This document shows, in pieces, positions 34,537 through 37,447 of a stretch of 37,447 bases of DNA (its first letter is position 1; every line of letters begins with the position of its first letter). The DNA is from Rhodocyclales bacterium. Lineage in GTDB: Bacteria; Pseudomonadota; Gammaproteobacteria; Burkholderiales; Rhodocyclaceae. A program made the translations under genes and the position numbers. The notes beneath the pieces are model-generated. The model saw only the letters and a list, made by a program, of their open reading frames with translations, made no database searches and was not told where the DNA came from. The DNA lies in contig JACPUD010000019.1 of NCBI GenBank assembly GCA_016192435.1, positions 1-37,447 of the forward strand, given 5' to 3'.

Positions 34537-35549
34537 CAGACCACCTTGGCGCGGAACAGGTCGTGCATGTTCAAGGCACCGCAAAGCCGGCCGGCTTCAT
34601 CGGTCACCAGCAGCTGGTTGATCTTGTTGGCCTCCATCATCTCGACCGCCTCGACCGCCAGGCGGCGGGCGCCGATGCTGCGCGGATGGCGCGTCATGAC
34701 CGCGGCTACCGGCGTCCCGCGCAAGTCGCCGAGACGCTCCATGGCGCGCCGCAGATCGCCGTCGGTGAAAATGCCGGTGATGCCCGCCTGCGCATCGAGT
34801 ACCACCGCCATGCCCATGCCGCCCTTGGTCATCGCCGCCAGCGCGACGGGAACCGCCGCGCTTTCGTCCAGCGTCGGCACGTCGCTGCGCATGACGTCGG
34901 CAACATGGGTCAGCAGTTTGCGGCCCAGCGCGCCGCCCGGATGCGAGCGGGCGAAGTCGGTGGCCGAGAAGCCGCGCGCGTCGAGCAGGGCCACCGCGAG
35001 CGCGTCGCCCAGCGCCAGCGCGGCGGTGGTGCTGGCGGTCGGCGCCAGGTTGAGCGGGCAGGCTTCCTGGTCGACGCGGGCGTCGAGATGGATGTCGGCT
35101 TCCTGGGCCAGCGAGGAGGTTTCGTTGCCCGTGATGGCGATCAGCTTGCCGCCGAGGCGCTTCACCAGCGGCACGATGGTCAGCAGCTCGTCGTTCTCGC
35201 CGGAATTGGAAATCGCGATCAGCACGTCGTCGCGCGTGATCATGCCGAGGTCGCCATGCACGGCTTCCCCGGCATGCACGAAATAGGCCGGGGTGCCGGT
35301 GCTGGCGAAGGTGGCGGCGAGCTTGCGCGCGATGTGGCCCGACTTGCCGATGCCGCTGACAACCACCCGGCCGCGGCTTTCGAGGATCAGCACCACCGCC
35401 TTGCCGAACTCGCCGCCCAGGCGCTGCCCCAGTGCGGCGACTGCCGCCGCTTCGATGTCCAGCACCTGGCGGCCCATGAGCACGGCGCGATCGAGGTCAT
35501 GGACGCGAAGCGCGGACGATGGCGCGGGCGACTTGGTGGCTTGGTTCAT
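34536..35549 (-). CDS. kdsD: Arabinose-5-phosphate isomerase
   Basis: Converts ribulose-5-phosphate to arabinose-5-phosphate, the first step towards Kdo. The 337-residue protein has a SIS domain (about 45-185; GIGKSGHIARKLAATFASTGTPAYFVHAGEAVHGD, ISNSGENDEL) and a C-terminal pair of CBS domains (about 215-335; MRSDVPTLDESAAV, ITGIFTDGDLRR). It is the first gene of the kdsD-kdsC-lptC-lptA-hydratase run, read from the extended -10 promoter at 35578-35586. Confidence 0.94.
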   Translation of the reverse strand: MNQATKSPAPSSALRVHDLDRAVLMGRQVLDIEAAAVAALGQRLGGEFGKAVVLILESRGRVVVSGIGKSGHIARKLAATFASTGTPAYFVHAGEAVHGDLGMITRDDVLIAISNSGENDELLTIVPLVKRLGGKLIAITGNETSSLAQEADIHLDARVDQEACPLNLAPTASTTAALALGDALAVALLDARGFSATDFARSHPGGALGRKLLTHVADVMRSDVPTLDESAAVPVALAAMTKGGMGMAVVLDAQAGITGIFTDGDLRRAMERLGDLRGTPVAAVMTRHPRSIGARRLAVEAVEMMEANKINQLLVTDEAGRLCGALNMHDLFRAKVV

Positions 35550-35577
35550 CGGGGGCTGGCGTTTATGATGGAACCAA

Positions 35578-35586
35578 ATTATAGCA
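35578..35586 (-). promoter_or_regulatory. Extended -10 promoter of the kdsD cluster
   Basis: Minus strand TGCTATAAT: a perfect TATAAT with the TG extension, which can compensate for the absence of a recognisable -35. The predicted start is about 20 bases before the kdsD ATG. Confidence 0.65.
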
Positions 35587-35636
35587 ACCGCGCCCCGCAC
35601 TCCTGCGCATCTTGTTCGCTGGTATCCACTTGCACC

Positions 35637-37447
35637 ATGACCGACGTCCTGCCCCTGATTCTGTTGCTGCTTGCCGCCGCCGTGGTTGTCGTGGTGATCT
35701 TCCGCATGCTCGGCCTGCCGCCGATCATGGGCTACCTGCTGGTCGGAGCGGCGCTGGGGCCGCATGCCGCGGGATGGGTGCCGGATACCGAGCAGACCCG
35801 GCATCTGGCCGAGTTCGGCGTGGTGTTCCTGATGTTCAGCATCGGCCTCGAATTCTCCCTGGCGCGGCTCTACAGCATGAAGCGCATCGTGTTCGGCCTG
35901 GGGCTGGCGCAGGTGTTGGTGACCGTGCTGGCGGCGACCCTGCTGGCGCGATGGGCCGGTATTCCGTGGCTGGCGGGCATCGCCCTGGGCGGCGCGCTGG
36001 CGATGTCGTCGACCGCCATGCTGTCGAAGCTGCTGGCCGAGCGCGGCGAACTCGATGCGCCGCACGGGCGCGAGGTGATCGGCGTGCTGCTGTTCCAGGA
36101 CATCGCCGTGGTGCCGCTGCTGGTGCTGATCCCGGCCCTGTCGCAACCGGTCGAGGTGATGGCCGAAGCCCTGCTGCTGGCGGCCCTCAAGGCCACGGTG
36201 CTGCTGAGCCTGGTGCTGTTCATCGGGCAGCGCGTCCTCTCCGCCTGGTTCTACATGGTGGCGCGCCGCAAGTCCGCCGAGCTGTTCATGCTCAATGTGC
36301 TGCTGATCACCCTCGGCCTGGCCTGGCTGACCGAACTGGCGGGCCTGTCACTGGCGCTGGGGGCCTTCACCGCGGGCATGCTGATCGGTGAAACCGACTA
36401 CCGCTATCAGGTGGAAGAGGACATCAAGCCCTTCCGCGATGTCTTGCTGGGCCTGTTTTTCATCGCCATCGGCATGCGCCTGAACGTGCCGCAGATCATC
36501 GGTCAATGGACGCTGGTGGCGGGCCTGCTGGTGGCGCTGGTGGCGTTCAAGCTGGCGATCGTCGGTGCCGCCTCGCGGCTGCTCGGCGCTTCGCCGGGCA
36601 CCGCGCTGCGCAGCGGCCTGTGGCTGTGCGCCGGCGGCGAATTCGGCTTTGTGGTGCTGGCGCGCGCCGGCGACGTGAATCTGCTCAGTGCGGCGATGCT
36701 GCAGCCGGTGCTGGCGGCCATGGTGCTGTCGCTGCTGCTGGCGCCGCTGATCGTGCATTTTTCCGACCGGCTGGTGTTTCGCTTCGTCGCCTCGGAATGG
36801 CTGCTGCGCTCGATGCAGTTGACGCAGCTTGCGGCGCAATCGCTCAGCACCGACAAGCACGCCATCATCTGCGGCTACGGCCGCACCGGCCAGCATCTGG
36901 CGCGCTTTCTCGAAGCCGAGGGCGTCTCCTTCATGGCCCTCGACCTCGATCCCGAACGCGTGCGCGAGGCCAACAAAGGTGCCGAGGCGGTCTCCTACGG
37001 CGACTCGTCGAGGAAGGAGACCCTGCAGGCGGCCGGCTTGTCGCGGGCCAGCGTGGTGATCATCACTTTCGCCGACATCGATGCCGCCTTGCGGGTGATA
37101 CACCGGGTCAGGGAATTGCGTCCCGATATCGCCATCGTGTCGCGCGCCAGGGAGCAGGACGATGTCGAAAAGCTCTACGCCGCGGGTGCCGCCGAGGTGG
37201 TGCCGGAGGCCCTCGAATCCAGCGTGATGCTGGCCACCCATGCGCTGGCCCTGTCGGGCATCCCGATGCACAAGGTGATCAAGCGCCTGCGCGGGGTGCG
37301 TGAACAGCACTACGCCCTGCTGCGCGGCTTCTTCCATGGCGCCGCCGACGCCGGCGCCCACCTGGCCGATGCCGAGCAGCCGCGCCTGCATGCGGTGACG
37401 CTGGCCCCCGGCAGCTGGGCCATCGGGCGTCAGGTGGGCGAACTCGA
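35637..37447 (+). CDS. KefB-like CPA2 monovalent cation:proton antiporter (3' end outside window)
   Basis: Partial gene; 603 residues are visible and the frame is open at the window end. The first 390 residues hold about 12 membrane helices of the CPA2 Na+/H+ exchanger fold (GLPPIMGYLLVGAALGP, FGVVFLMFSIGLEFS, GVLLFQDIAVVPLL). From about residue 403 a RCK/TrkA-N nucleotide-binding domain follows (IICGYGRTGQHLARFLE, ALDLDPERV), and a TrkA-C domain appears to begin near the edge. Relatives are potassium/proton antiporters such as KefB/KefC. Glutathione gating is not implied. It is divergent from kdsD, a common arrangement in betaproteobacteria. Confidence 0.92.
   Translation, partial: MTDVLPLILLLLAAAVVVVVIFRMLGLPPIMGYLLVGAALGPHAAGWVPDTEQTRHLAEFGVVFLMFSIGLEFSLARLYSMKRIVFGLGLAQVLVTVLAATLLARWAGIPWLAGIALGGALAMSSTAMLSKLLAERGELDAPHGREVIGVLLFQDIAVVPLLVLIPALSQPVEVMAEALLLAALKATVLLSLVLFIGQRVLSAWFYMVARRKSAELFMLNVLLITLGLAWLTELAGLSLALGAFTAGMLIGETDYRYQVEEDIKPFRDVLLGLFFIAIGMRLNVPQIIGQWTLVAGLLVALVAFKLAIVGAASRLLGASPGTALRSGLWLCAGGEFGFVVLARAGDVNLLSAAMLQPVLAAMVLSLLLAPLIVHFSDRLVFRFVASEWLLRSMQLTQLAAQSLSTDKHAIICGYGRTGQHLARFLEAEGVSFMALDLDPERVREANKGAEAVSYGDSSRKETLQAAGLSRASVVIITFADIDAALRVIHRVRELRPDIAIVSRAREQDDVEKLYAAGAAEVVPEALESSVMLATHALALSGIPMHKVIKRLRGVREQHYALLRGFFHGAADAGAHLADAEQPRLHAVTLAPGSWAIGRQVGEL

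Noticed and set aside
1-37447. CRISPR array, rRNA, tRNA, prophage or plasmid origin
   Set aside because: No regularly spaced repeats, no RNA gene signatures and no phage or replication genes were seen.

Overview
The window is about 37 kb of GC-rich chromosome. Gene content and order suggest a betaproteobacterium, perhaps of the Rhodocyclales. The evidence is a phasin gene (polyhydroxyalkanoate storage), the yhdP-nitrilase-tldD cluster, a kdsD-kdsC-lptC-lptA lipopolysaccharide cluster divergent from a KefB-type antiporter, and a group-2 PyrF. This placement is inference from family knowledge; no rRNA or tRNA gene is visible.

Layout. 1-2.6 kb: glnS-pyrF on the minus strand. 2.7-10 kb, plus strand: an AtaL/DUF1857 protein, the fluoride channel crcB, the helicase hrpA, an EI24 membrane protein, a CinA-type domain protein and a cNMP-binding diguanylate cyclase. 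10-16.3 kb, minus strand: yhdP, a nitrilase-family amidase and tldD, as a coupled cluster. 16.4-19.2 kb: glnE. 19.2-22.95 kb: a disturbed, partly AT-rich accessory island. It holds two orphan genes, an apparent transposase fragment, REP-like repeats, a signal-peptide mini-ORF, a nucleotidyltransferase and an antitoxin followed by a wrecked ParE-like toxin. 23-30.9 kb, plus strand: argJ, a DUF4202 protein, two tandem beta-hydroxyacid dehydrogenases, a PAS-GGDEF-EAL protein, an FKBP isomerase and a class-I aminotransferase. 31-35.6 kb, minus strand: the phasin gene with its own consensus promoter and terminator, and the coupled run kdsD-kdsC-lptC-lptA-enoyl-CoA hydratase. 35.6 kb to the end: a KefB-like antiporter cut by the window edge.

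Much of the window is housekeeping sequence, but it carries two overlaid repeat systems. The first is a short dispersed motif (core GTTGGCGCTGGCGCCACGG), with nine copies matching at least 18 of 22 positions plus weaker ones. Six good copies lie inside pyrF, glnS, hrpA, yhdP, glnE and argJ, always in the sense direction and always in the same reading frame (K/R/E-V-G-A-x-x-T), at places where the proteins seem to tolerate change. The second is a multi-hairpin intergenic element found upstream of the cinA-like gene and of lptC. In both places its last hairpin arm abuts the start codon of the next gene. A related palindrome is inserted in frame in hrpA. These two repeat systems are the best candidates for something undescribed.

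Functional links. kdsD and kdsC supply Kdo for lipopolysaccharide, lptC and lptA move lipopolysaccharide to the outer membrane, and YhdP acts on envelope lipid transport. Two cyclic-di-GMP enzymes are present. The second is translationally coupled to metabolic dehydrogenases.
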